From: Methanomicrobiales archaeon HGW-Methanomicrobiales-1
GTDB lineage: Archaea > Halobacteriota > Methanomicrobia > Methanomicrobiales > Methanospirillaceae
Direction: 5' to 3'
Assembly: GCA_002839675.1 (NCBI GenBank)
Contig: PGYM01000001.1
Span: 424,683-488,682, forward strand
DNA length: 64,000 bases
The notes under the pieces were generated by a model. It did no database searches. It was not told the origin of the DNA and saw only the letters and a list, made by a program, of their open reading frames with translations. The stretch's first letter is position 1. Each line of letters opens with the position of its first letter. The position numbers and the translations under genes were made by a program. Below, in pieces: positions 14,385 to 22,725 of the stretch.

Positions 14385-15599
14385 ATGGGAAATCCAAGTA
14401 AAGCGACCAAGGAAAAAAAATCTCATATCCGGTTTTTTAACGGTTCGTACATCGTTTTCCTTTTAGCTCTTACGATAAACGGTCTCCTTGTGCTTTCGGT
14501 AACCGCAATTCCTGTCGACAATCCGGCCGTACCAATCCTGGGGAGCAGTGCAAATTCATCGGACCTCACGATTTTGGTAAGGAATATTGATTCGGGAGCA
14601 GGAATTGCCGGGGCCCGGGTATATCTTGATGGAGGTTACGAAGGGATGACATCCGGAAATGATGGAAGTCTTATTATTTCCCCGGTATCTGGAGGATCAC
14701 ATTCCATCCGTGTCATCAAAAGGGGGTATATGGAAAATATCAAAGATGTCACGGTTCCGGCGGAACAGTCGGCTGTTATTCCCCTGCATCCGTTAAAAGT
14801 CATCCCCGTTGGGGATTATGGTCCCGTGGAAGAGCGGATTGATATTGTCTTTGTCCCGTCAAACACCCAGTACGATTGTACAAAACAACAAAAAATCCCA
14901 ACGGATTACTATACCTCGAATGAAGAAAACTTCCGGAATGATGTGAACAACATTATCGAGAAAAATTTCTTAACCCTGGATACGAAAACCTCAAAAACCG
15001 TCGGACTTCCGGAAAATTTCCAGAACCGCTTCAATTTTTATTATTACTCGGATCCCGGTGACTTTGCCGATGCATTCAATGGATGTGCCGGAACTCTCCC
15101 CGAGGATTTCTGGGATGATGCTCCCTTTACCGATGTGGCAATAATTATCTATCCGAAATATGTGGGTACCTACCGAGGTCCACCCTGTGAGCCAGATGGC
15201 TGTGCCAGCGGCTTAGGCCCCGGGGTAAAGTCCTGGTTCAAGACCCCGGCCACTACCGGGCCATTATTCATACACGAGGCCGGACATTCCGTCTTTGGCC
15301 TGATTGACACGTATTGCGGGGAAACCTATTACACGCAGAACAATCCGGATCCCAATGTATGGAGCAGTCAGTCGGAATGTAGCCTTTCTTCGGAGAATAA
15401 CCAATGGGAATCCACAACCTGCAGGCAGATCGCCAAGCCGGCCAAAAACGGAATAACTGAATCCTGCCAGAAAGATTTCTGGCGTTATGACCCGGACCCG
15501 GATATCATGGCGACACCAACCTCCTGGGCAAAATTCGGGGATGCTTCTACTCTTCACATACGGTACATGCTGGAGAATGTAAACCGGTGGAAGTTATGA
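14385..15599 (+). CDS. Secreted zinc metallopeptidase, M64-like, with PEGA/CarboxypepD_reg domain
   Basis: 404 residues from the ATG at 14385, placed 9 nt after AAGGTG; an in-frame GTG at 14373 overlaps that site. A signal peptide/TM covers about residues 18-45. Residues about 60-130 form a beta-sandwich like CarboxypepD_reg or PEGA domains (GARVYLDGGYEG, then SGGSHSIRVIKRGY). The catalytic domain holds HEAGHSVFGLIDTY at residues 297-310, which fits HExxHxxxGLxDEY of M64 (IgA-peptidase-like) enzymes, with Asp308 as a likely third zinc ligand. Many Cys residues suggest disulfides outside the cell. The next gene overlaps by 4 nt. Confidence 0.78.
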   Translation: MGNPSKATKEKKSHIRFFNGSYIVFLLALTINGLLVLSVTAIPVDNPAVPILGSSANSSDLTILVRNIDSGAGIAGARVYLDGGYEGMTSGNDGSLIISPVSGGSHSIRVIKRGYMENIKDVTVPAEQSAVIPLHPLKVIPVGDYGPVEERIDIVFVPSNTQYDCTKQQKIPTDYYTSNEENFRNDVNNIIEKNFLTLDTKTSKTVGLPENFQNRFNFYYYSDPGDFADAFNGCAGTLPEDFWDDAPFTDVAIIIYPKYVGTYRGPPCEPDGCASGLGPGVKSWFKTPATTGPLFIHEAGHSVFGLIDTYCGETYYTQNNPDPNVWSSQSECSLSSENNQWESTTCRQIAKPAKNGITESCQKDFWRYDPDPDIMATPTSWAKFGDASTLHIRYMLENVNRWKL

Positions 15600-16237
15600 G
15601 ATATATCGCAGTATTCGGAGTAATTATTCTGATCCTTTTGCTGGTCATGGGATCGGTTACTACAGACACTGATGAGGATCATGCAAAAATCATTGCATTG
15701 GAACTAGGCATTCACAAAAACGGCGTTGCTCTTGAATCCGTTGAAATAAAGTATGGGCATCCTCCCAACCTGGGTCTCCAGAATGGAAATTTCACCGCAA
15801 TATTACGGGCACTTGACGGGACCTCTCTTTTTACCTTTGACGTGTGGGATCCGCGATACCAGGTCGATGAATATGGTATCCGGGATGAGCTGGAACTGCA
15901 TGAGCAGATGGAAGATCCGGATCTCGAAAAGGTGTACAGGGATATGGGGGAAACATCTGATATCGATCTGTATCTTTTTATCCCATACTGCCGGGATATC
16001 CAGACCGTTGATCTGGTTGACAGAAGTTCCGGAAATCTTCTGATATCCGTGAACATTTCACCGGCAAGGGATACATTCCGGAACAGGTTTCCCCGGGATC
16101 CTGATATGATGGCAGAAACCCGGTCCACGCCACCTGTTACAGGACCAGTGACAGGTAAGCAAAGTCCAATGCCGATAGCGGCGAGTATACTGGCTGTCAT
16201 TCTCACGATAATCCTGTTCTACCGGGTAAGAAGATAA
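15596..16237 (+). CDS. Membrane-anchored protein of unknown function
   Basis: 213 residues starting at the ATG that overlaps the peptidase stop (ATGA, 15596-15599). It has an N-terminal hydrophobic segment (residues 4-23, signal peptide or anchor), a soluble domain of about 150 residues rich in Asp and Glu (for example DEYGIRDELELHEQMEDPDLEKV), a short low-complexity PVTGPVTG hinge, and a C-terminal TM helix (PIAASILAVILTIILFYRVRR) with a basic stop. This resembles cell-surface proteins held by a C-terminal anchor. The overlap indicates it is made together with the peptidase, so it may be its partner, inhibitor or substrate; this is inference. Confidence 0.72.
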   Translation: MRYIAVFGVIILILLLVMGSVTTDTDEDHAKIIALELGIHKNGVALESVEIKYGHPPNLGLQNGNFTAILRALDGTSLFTFDVWDPRYQVDEYGIRDELELHEQMEDPDLEKVYRDMGETSDIDLYLFIPYCRDIQTVDLVDRSSGNLLISVNISPARDTFRNRFPRDPDMMAETRSTPPVTGPVTGKQSPMPIAASILAVILTIILFYRVRR

Positions 16238-16317
16238 CGATGGAGAAATGTTAAAAGATTTTTTTAGAAATCTCTTACCCCATAAACAGCAAAGAACAAA
16301 AAAATGTGGATATCCCT

Positions 16318-17733
16318 TCACTTCACCTGCACGCCATAAATCCCGCTGCCGATCCACCACGTATCATCCACCGGTTTCATGTACACCAGTTTCGGTACCG
16401 ATGCGGTGTGGTTGGCCACGGTGTCCGGAAACATCGCGTGAGAGAACCCGGTCCCGTTGCTGATGGCATTGATGCCGACAACCGTGGTCATTGATCCATA
16501 CGGGTCCGTGTAGTTCAGGAAGTTCTTCCCGATTCCATCCTTCCAGAAGGGATCGGCGAGGATGGTCCCGTCAAAGGTCTCCGCCCAGACAAAGAGATCC
16601 GTATTGACAAACTGCCCTGCCGGGTTGTTGATCTCTGCAAGAGTCTTTTCCTTCCCGTTCACCTTCGCGTAGGTGACCGCACGGTCGACAAGGTCGTACA
16701 TCTCGGTGCGGGTATGGTTCCGGACAACGATCCCTTTGAGGTTTCCCGCCCGGAGCTGCTCGTACTCCGGAATGATGATGCCGGAGAAGATCCAGTATTC
16801 ATCGTCCACCGGTTCTGCGTAATCGATCTTGGGTGCATAGAAAGTCTTGCCGTTTTTTGTCACTGTTGCAACCGTGTACGAAAACCCGCCGCCATGCCGG
16901 GCAAGATCCCGCATCTCCCGGATGGTGGGGACGCCGTCCGGGTCATGGTAATTGATCAGGTTAATCCGGTTCTTTGCCATATCCGGCGAGAGGGAACTTG
17001 CGATTACCGTGCCATTGAAATCAACTGCCATAATCGAGAGTTCCCCGTCCGCAAACTGCCCCGCCGGATCATTGAACGCATCAACTGCCTTCTCCTTCCC
17101 GTTTGCGCGGGCATATGCCGCAGCCTGCTTCACAAATGCCGTGAGATCGGCTACCGTGTAAGCCCGGGTAGCCGGGCCGATGGCAGCAGACGGGTAGACC
17201 ATGCCGGACCCCGCGTAGGTACCGGCACCGACATAATACGTGCCGTCAACATCAGAGACAACCGAGAGTTTCGGTTCAACGCGGTTGTTGTTCTTCGGGT
17301 TGGGATAATCGTAACTGACATACCCGGTGCCGTACCGGGCAGTCTCCGCAAGATTCCGGACAATGGGGACCCCATAGCGGTCGGTCAGGTCGCGGATATT
17401 GGTGCCCACCAGCTCGTGATGGAATGGTTCGGCAAGTGCCGTGCCATCATAGGACTCGGAGAAAACATAGACCTCGCCCTGCACGAACGGTCCGTTTGGA
17501 TCATTGAACGCAGCAAGTGCCTTTTCCTTTCCGTTCTCGCGGGCGTACGCGACAGCGCGATTCACAAGGGTTGTAAGTTCGGCAGGTGTAGTGCCAGCGG
17601 CCGAGACTTTTGGCGTGGGGGCGGCAGGAAGTGCCTGACCGGATTCTTTCTGTCCCTGAGACTGGCTGCAACCTGCCGTGATGATGCAAACGATGATCAC
17701 CAGCAGTATTGGAAGCAAATACCGCATCTTCAT
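16318..17733 (-). CDS. Lipoprotein with three tandem single-Cache (sCache_2-like) repeats
   Basis: 471 residues. A lipobox (ITAGC, Cys22) follows a hydrophobic signal, so it is anchored outside the membrane. Three repeats of about 140 residues follow. Each starts with L-x-V-x-R/Q-A-x-x-YA-x-x-NGKEKA and closes with an aromatic W/YxxGSGxY-like strand (near residues 150, 300 and 465). This is the extracytoplasmic sensor fold usually fused to chemoreceptors or kinases; here no TM-linked output domain exists. ATG 17733 is chosen over TTG 17757 because it gives a normal signal peptide. A related one-repeat gene is transcribed divergently 144 bp away. Confidence 0.8.
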   Translation of the reverse strand: MKMRYLLPILLVIIVCIITAGCSQSQGQKESGQALPAAPTPKVSAAGTTPAELTTLVNRAVAYARENGKEKALAAFNDPNGPFVQGEVYVFSESYDGTALAEPFHHELVGTNIRDLTDRYGVPIVRNLAETARYGTGYVSYDYPNPKNNNRVEPKLSVVSDVDGTYYVGAGTYAGSGMVYPSAAIGPATRAYTVADLTAFVKQAAAYARANGKEKAVDAFNDPAGQFADGELSIMAVDFNGTVIASSLSPDMAKNRINLINYHDPDGVPTIREMRDLARHGGGFSYTVATVTKNGKTFYAPKIDYAEPVDDEYWIFSGIIIPEYEQLRAGNLKGIVVRNHTRTEMYDLVDRAVTYAKVNGKEKTLAEINNPAGQFVNTDLFVWAETFDGTILADPFWKDGIGKNFLNYTDPYGSMTTVVGINAISNGTGFSHAMFPDTVANHTASVPKLVYMKPVDDTWWIGSGIYGVQVK

Positions 17734-17877
17734 AAATGAGATTTTACGGGTAACCAATTAAATACTGGTCAAGATCCCTGAAATGGCGATATCGTAGTTA
17801 CGCGATGTTGGATATGACCGATCTTCATCGCATGATATCGGTGGTTTTTATCTTCTTTCCGCATCAACGGATTTGGC

Positions 17878-18516
17878 ATGACAATGAATCAACACCCCGT
17901 TGTTATTTTGGGTTTTTTCATCATCGCACTCCTGATCTGTGGCGGTTGTACGCAGGAAAAGGCCACGGTAACGGCACAACCCCCGGCTCCATCCACAACC
18001 GTTACCGCCGGGGAACCGGTATCCCCGACAGTGACTGCTACCGCTTCACCTATGGCAACAAAAGAAGAGATGGTTGCTTTTGTTGAGGAAGCCGTTGTTT
18101 ATGCAAAGCAGAATGGTAAGGAAAAAGCTCTGGCTGAATTCTCCAACCCCAATGGATCATTCTTCCGCGGTGTCCTGTATATCTACGCGTACGATATGAA
18201 CGGCACGACCATTGCCCACCCGGTGAACCCTGAAAAGATTGGCGTCAACCGTCTCAATGAGAAAGATGCGGAAGGCAACCTGTTCATCCAGGACCTCCGG
18301 CAGGCTGCCATCAACGGCACCGGGTTTGTCACGTATTATTACATCAACCCGACCCACAAGAACGCCGTGGAAAAGAAACTCGGGTACGCAATGAGTGTCG
18401 ACTCCACCTGGTGGCTTGGATCCGGGATTTACCAGGGCCCGGCCGATACGCGTCTCCCACCCTATAACGAAACCGCGTCTGATGCCGTTGCTGTCACAAC
18501 CCCCCAAGGAAAATAA
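17878..18516 (+). CDS. Lipoprotein with one Cache (sCache_2-like) domain
   Basis: 212 residues: signal peptide with lipobox (ICGGC, Cys24), a Thr/Pro/Ala-rich linker to about residue 60, then one sCache-like domain. The domain has the same blocks as the triple-repeat neighbour: VEEAVVYAKQNGKEKALAEF, then FRGVLYIYAYDMNGTTIAHP and DSTWWLGSGIYQG. Small-ligand binding (organic acids or amines) is inferred from the fold. The C-terminal tail is unstructured. It probably arose by duplication with the 16318-17733 gene. Confidence 0.8.
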   Translation: MTMNQHPVVILGFFIIALLICGGCTQEKATVTAQPPAPSTTVTAGEPVSPTVTATASPMATKEEMVAFVEEAVVYAKQNGKEKALAEFSNPNGSFFRGVLYIYAYDMNGTTIAHPVNPEKIGVNRLNEKDAEGNLFIQDLRQAAINGTGFVTYYYINPTHKNAVEKKLGYAMSVDSTWWLGSGIYQGPADTRLPPYNETASDAVAVTTPQGK

Positions 18517-18536
18517 TTTTTTTCGTGAACTGCCGG

Positions 18537-19007
18537 CTATTCCACCCGGTACCCCTTGGAAGTCAAGAACGCCACAATCCACGGCTCGGCATCCGCGTCA
18601 GCCTTCGGCCGTTTCCGGACAATTTCTTCACCAAGTGCCCGGAGAGCCGGATCTTCGGTATGCAGCCCCAGCGTACCACGCACAGTTCCCATCAGGTTTC
18701 CCTTTGCATCAAGTACCCGCATGACAACGCAACGATAGAATTTGCACTGGACCGGGCTGTCCCGGTGAATAGTGCAGCGGCAGAGATCCCCATCCGGCCG
18801 GAGAAACCGGCATGCGGACGGGTGCTGGTCCGGAAACGTGTGATCCGCGAACAGGTGCCGCTTGTCCTCGTCGATCTCGGCAATAAAAGGCGTACCGGTA
18901 GAGACCGACTCTGCCGCAAACGTAAATGGCCCGAGCTGCTGTTCGATCACAATGTAATCGCCCAGGTACATGCAACATTCCCCGCACTGTCGGCACGTAA
19001 AGACCAG
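18537..19007 (-). CDS. YkgJ-family cysteine-cluster protein, apparently starting at CTG
   Basis: The first ATG (18971) would give 144 residues but omit the family's signature. Reading upstream in frame, codons for VFTCRQCGECC come directly before that ATG, and the frame stays open back to a TAA near 19043. No ATG, GTG or TTG occurs there; a CTG at 19007 is preceded by GAGGGTGA at a suitable distance. Starting there gives 156 residues with C5-x2-C8-G-E-C11-C12, the classic CxxCGxCC of this family, plus later Cys (C-R-F, LCRC, CKFYRC) that complete the metal site. The family binds zinc or Fe-S; its role is unknown. Confidence 0.75.
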   Translation of the reverse strand: MVFTCRQCGECCMYLGDYIVIEQQLGPFTFAAESVSTGTPFIAEIDEDKRHLFADHTFPDQHPSACRFLRPDGDLCRCTIHRDSPVQCKFYRCVVMRVLDAKGNLMGTVRGTLGLHTEDPALRALGEEIVRKRPKADADAEPWIVAFLTSKGYRVE

Positions 19008-19111
19008 AGAATCACCCTCGCACAGCTCAGTAGGATGCGATACTTAAAAAAAACCAAGTCTGGAATGTCCTGATTGCAAACAACAAAAGAGGGTATTTTG
19101 GTGAGGAAGAA

Positions 19112-19732
19112 TTACCGGATCTTTTCTGCTGCTTTCCGGGCCACATCTTTCAGCGTCTCATAATCTGTTGTTGTGCCACCCATCGTAATAGTTTCAAACA
19201 CATTCTTCTTTTTGAACATCACGGTATAGACCGCGAAATCCTGGAGATCCCCGTCCCGGGTTTCGCGGAAGGCGATGCTCTTGTCACCCGTTGCAGGGAA
19301 CGGGATCTCAAACCGTGTTATACCCTCCTGACCGGCAAGGTATTCCTCTGTTCCGATGGCATACACCTTGACCATGTTTTCGGGCGGGTATAGGCTGATC
19401 GACTGCCGGATACCGGTCAGATCATCTTTTTCCCGGTTCATCCGGTAGAATGTTGCTGCATATCCCTGCTGCCAGCCAAGATCGCGGGCAAGCTGGGACA
19501 CTTCGCTGTAAGCGATCGCCCTTCGATCCCGGATCAGGTAATCCGGGGGAAGATCCGCCAGCCGGAGCGCCATATCCCCGGCCGAGATGGTGGCGCGGGT
19601 GCTTTCCGGCGTCAGGGTGATTTCCGGTGGCAGCGGTGCCGGGGGGACGGGTGCAGCTGCCGGTGTGAGGCAACCCGCAGAAATAATTGCCATCTGCACA
19701 ACCAGCATGATTGCTATAAGCCTGTATTTCAT
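19112..19732 (-). CDS. Secreted lipoprotein of unknown function
   Basis: 206 residues. A signal peptide ends in the lipobox ISAGC (Cys21), followed by a Pro/Ala-rich linker (about 22-40) and a soluble domain. The domain starts around MALRLADLPPDYLIRDRR and has alternating strands with charged turns and a C-terminal helix KDVARKAAEKIR. I do not recognise a family. Similar small lipoproteins with DLPPGYxxxDR starts are seen in methanogens, which would make it a surface-bound single-domain protein. It stands alone, divergent from the next gene. Confidence 0.65.
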   Translation of the reverse strand: MKYRLIAIMLVVQMAIISAGCLTPAAAPVPPAPLPPEITLTPESTRATISAGDMALRLADLPPDYLIRDRRAIAYSEVSQLARDLGWQQGYAATFYRMNREKDDLTGIRQSISLYPPENMVKVYAIGTEEYLAGQEGITRFEIPFPATGDKSIAFRETRDGDLQDFAVYTVMFKKKNVFETITMGGTTTDYETLKDVARKAAEKIR

Positions 19733-19849
19733 AATCGTACTCCATTACCTGTTGGATTTAAAATCTTGCCGGCACTTTCATTGCTCCACCCTGCTGAGCA
19801 CAAGCGCTTTATTGGGGAGTGCTTAAAGATCACCATACGGTGAGTTGTT

Positions 19850-20299
19850 TTGACAAAAACCAGCATTGCCATGCTTGACAAGGATCGTCATATCCACCTT
19901 ATCCCCGGTGAACGTGTGCTCATGATGAGCATTGAGCACTCGGCGATAAAAAAAGTGGAGAATGAACGGTTCGAAGTTGAATGCTTTTTGAAACTCTCGG
20001 TCGAGGGATTTCCCCACCCGCTCGAAGATGTGATCCGGTTCACGTTCGCCTGCGCCAGGATGCCCGGCCAGCAGATGATGACCGAGCTGACCTTTGTCCA
20101 GAACCACATCATCAAGTACATTTTCGACCAGGGACTGTCCGGGGAACTCTGCGACTGTATTCCCGATGATCCCGAATCCCGGGAATGCGGGATTACGATC
20201 TCATCCGAGATCAAAAAGCATATGGTTGCCTCAAAACAGTTCAGGGAAGTGCTTGCACGGAACGGAGCTCTGTCGGATACGGTTGAATTCATAAAATAA
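19850..20299 (+). CDS. Conserved hypothetical cytosolic protein
   Basis: 149 residues from a TTG at 19850, which has GGTGA at 19839-19843, six bases upstream. An ATG at 19871 is an alternative with no such site. No signal or TM segment. Sequence shows strands with VLMMSIEHSAIKKVENE, a CDCIPDDPESREC segment with three Cys, and a helical end. The family is unknown to me. It is followed after 70 bp by the 518-residue membrane protein gene. Confidence 0.55.
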   Translation: MTKTSIAMLDKDRHIHLIPGERVLMMSIEHSAIKKVENERFEVECFLKLSVEGFPHPLEDVIRFTFACARMPGQQMMTELTFVQNHIIKYIFDQGLSGELCDCIPDDPESRECGITISSEIKKHMVASKQFREVLARNGALSDTVEFIK

Positions 20300-20434
20300 T
20301 TTTTTGACCCGGTATCAGGCCGGTGTCTGAACCTGATCGGTCAACCAACACTCTGACAAAAAACAAATTTGATAAATATCTATTTCTGGCTATACAGACA
20401 ATTTCCAAAGAACACTGAAGTATGGAGGAAAATT

Positions 20435-21991
20435 ATGGGTGATCCAGAACTGCGCAGCGACGAGACGGTGCTTGTCCGGACGCAGGGGGTCTATGTCAAG
20501 TCGATCCCGTTTGAAGGAATTATCACCAACAAACGGATTCTCCTTCTCGACCGGGCAAAAAATCTCCTGCCTCCCAAAGAGATCCCGCTGGTCACGATCA
20601 AGGATATTGATGGCGGCGAGAATGCAATCCGTGATCCGATAGTCACCGTCGCGGTGATCACGAGAACCGGTGAGACCCGTCAGATGGTTCTCACCTTTGC
20701 CCGCACTGCCGGCGGCAACCGGAGCAAGGAGCGGGACGAGTGGGTATATACCTTAAAAGAGAATGTCTCGTCTTCCTTTGAACAGGTGATCAACAAAGGA
20801 ACTCCAGCAACCGATCAGGCCCGGCGAGGAACCCGGCCTGACCCGTCTTCCCGTATCAACGTGACCGCTGCGCCCCGGCCCACTGCTGCCCGTTCTCTCC
20901 CGGAATATGAGACGGAAATGATCCACCCGGTCAAAAGGATCATCGAGAACGCACCTTCACAAGCCCCGGTACCGGCAAGAGAGCCTGCACCGCCGGCACC
21001 CGGCTTCGGGGTATTCTGTACCCGGTGTGGCACCAAGGTACCGGAAGGTTCAGGGTTCTGCAATCGCTGCGGGTCTGCAATCATCCATCCCGGCAGTACA
21101 ATGCCGACTGCTCCGGCCCCGCAGCCCGCTGTTCCGGCTTACCGGGCACCGGTACAGCGCCCGGCAGAACGGGAAAGCCAGCCGGCCGAACCTCCCCGGG
21201 AGCGCCCCCCGGTCAAGGCGCCTGCGGATTACCAGATATCTATTCCCCCTGAACCCCCGGTGCAGAGAACCGCACCGAGAGCTTACTCCCCGCTCTATGA
21301 TAATCCGCCGGAACCCGTTGCAACACCCCCCCGGCCCGCATCCGCGACAATCCAGCCCCCGCAGAAACGTGCGAAAAAGGGCCTGATAGCCCGGCTGTTC
21401 TCACCAAAAGAGCGCACTCCCTCTCCGCTCAACCCGGCATCGATGCCCGGGGCAGCACCGCCCCCGAAAAAACCCCGGCGTGCACTGCGTATGCCCGGTA
21501 AAAAAGTATTCATCGCGCTGGGTATCGTGATCCTCCTCGTTATCATTGCAGTTGTTGGCGTGGTGGTCTACCCGATGATCAGCAGTGATAGTAGCACCGG
21601 CAATGAAACATCCCCGTCCGGTGCTCCAGTCCCGGTAACCACAGCGGCTATTGGGTCGTCTACGCCGTCACCTTCCGGCACGTTCGTGGTCCGCGAAACA
21701 ACTCCCGCACCCGCTGCACCGGCAACCGGTGTCTATGTTCATGTTGACTATATCGGGAGCTGGAAAGGAACGTACGGCATGGCGTCCGATCTGCAAAAGG
21801 CCGATCTTTCCGGGGACCGGTTCCTGGAGGTCGTGAATGCGACCGGCCCGATACAGGCAACCTTTGAAAAGCTGGACAGCTCGACAAAACACCCCCTTAT
21901 TGTTGAAATTTACAAGAACGGCGGCCTGCTGAAGAACGGGACTTCGAGTGCAGCATATGGCAAAGTGACCCTTTCAGCCGATGTAAAATAA
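20435..21991 (+). CDS. PH/GRAM-like, zinc-ribbon, single-TM protein
   Basis: 518 residues starting at ATG 20435, with GGAGG at 20424-20428. Residues 1-120 look like a PH/GRAM-type domain (DETVLVRTQGVYV, then GIITNKRILLLDR and EIPLVTIKDIDGGEN). A linker leads to a zinc ribbon (FCTRCGTKVPEGSGFCNRCGS, about 193-213), then a Pro-rich disordered stretch of about 140 residues, a TM helix at about 358-382 and an outer domain of about 115 residues. The same PH-zinc ribbon-TM style appears in many methanogen surface proteins. Its role is not known; a membrane or lipid sensing task is possible. Confidence 0.72.
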   Translation: MGDPELRSDETVLVRTQGVYVKSIPFEGIITNKRILLLDRAKNLLPPKEIPLVTIKDIDGGENAIRDPIVTVAVITRTGETRQMVLTFARTAGGNRSKERDEWVYTLKENVSSSFEQVINKGTPATDQARRGTRPDPSSRINVTAAPRPTAARSLPEYETEMIHPVKRIIENAPSQAPVPAREPAPPAPGFGVFCTRCGTKVPEGSGFCNRCGSAIIHPGSTMPTAPAPQPAVPAYRAPVQRPAERESQPAEPPRERPPVKAPADYQISIPPEPPVQRTAPRAYSPLYDNPPEPVATPPRPASATIQPPQKRAKKGLIARLFSPKERTPSPLNPASMPGAAPPPKKPRRALRMPGKKVFIALGIVILLVIIAVVGVVVYPMISSDSSTGNETSPSGAPVPVTTAAIGSSTPSPSGTFVVRETTPAPAAPATGVYVHVDYIGSWKGTYGMASDLQKADLSGDRFLEVVNATGPIQATFEKLDSSTKHPLIVEIYKNGGLLKNGTSSAAYGKVTLSADVK

Positions 21992-22048
21992 TCTCCCTGC
22001 CTTTTTTCGATATGTTTTTTTCACTGCAGGAAATACATACAGGTACGT

Positions 22049-22684
22049 ATGGCTCCAGAAACCCATTTTCCCCTGAGTATCCCGTTCAAGCCTGACCCGG
22101 CATTTGTCACCTGGTTTATTGTGGATTTTATTCTCCTTGGAATCTTTATCCTTGCCTGCACGGTATTGCCGGTACTCCTGGGCTCACCGGATGTACTGAC
22201 TGCTGTGGTTATCCTTATCGGAATTATCGTGGTATTTACGATCTTTGCCTACTGGGTAAAGCTGTATTACGAGAGCATGTGGTACGAGCTTCATGATGAC
22301 GAGATGCGGTGGAAGCGGGGTGTCTGGTTCCGCACTACCGGCATTGTTCCCTATAACCGGATCACGAACCTGGATCTCAAGCAGGGCCCGGTCATGCGAT
22401 GGCTCAATATATCCACGCTCTCGATCCAGACCGCCGGCTATTCCGGGCAGGCCGTTCCTGAGATCCGCATCGAAGCCATCGAGCATGCCGAGGAACTCCG
22501 CGAGCTGGTCCGCTCCCTGGTGCGGAAGTCCGCGACCGGTGTCCAGAATGATGGTACCGGCAACAGCGCCCCGGCTCCGTCACCCAATAATGTTCAGCCA
22601 GCAACAGGCTCGATGAGTGCCAACCTGCTGATGCTCGATGAACTCAAGAAGATCCGCTTGCTCCTGGAACAGCAGAACAAATAA
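22049..22684 (+). CDS. PH domain-containing membrane protein (YdbS/bPH2-like)
   Basis: 211 residues. Two TM segments (about residues 20-42 and 48-70) are followed by a bacterial-type PH domain in which the start (WYELHDDEMRWKRGVWFRTTGIVPYNRITNLDLKQGP) is diagnostic of the YdbS family, and QTAGYSGQAVPEIRIEAI closes it. The C-terminus (about 150-211) is a loose linker ending in a short helix LLMLDELKKIRLLLEQQNK. Function in the family is unclear; some members affect the envelope. It follows the PH/zinc-ribbon gene by 57 bp in the same direction. Confidence 0.83.
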   Translation: MAPETHFPLSIPFKPDPAFVTWFIVDFILLGIFILACTVLPVLLGSPDVLTAVVILIGIIVVFTIFAYWVKLYYESMWYELHDDEMRWKRGVWFRTTGIVPYNRITNLDLKQGPVMRWLNISTLSIQTAGYSGQAVPEIRIEAIEHAEELRELVRSLVRKSATGVQNDGTGNSAPAPSPNNVQPATGSMSANLLMLDELKKIRLLLEQQNK

Positions 22685-22725
22685 AACCGGATACGAAAAA
22701 AATTAAAAATTTTAAAAAAAAAAAA

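Noticed and set aside
16714-17739. 341-residue open frame antisense to the triple Cache lipoprotein
   Set aside because: The minus-strand gene has a lipobox and three repeats, while the antisense frame has neither signal nor known motif.
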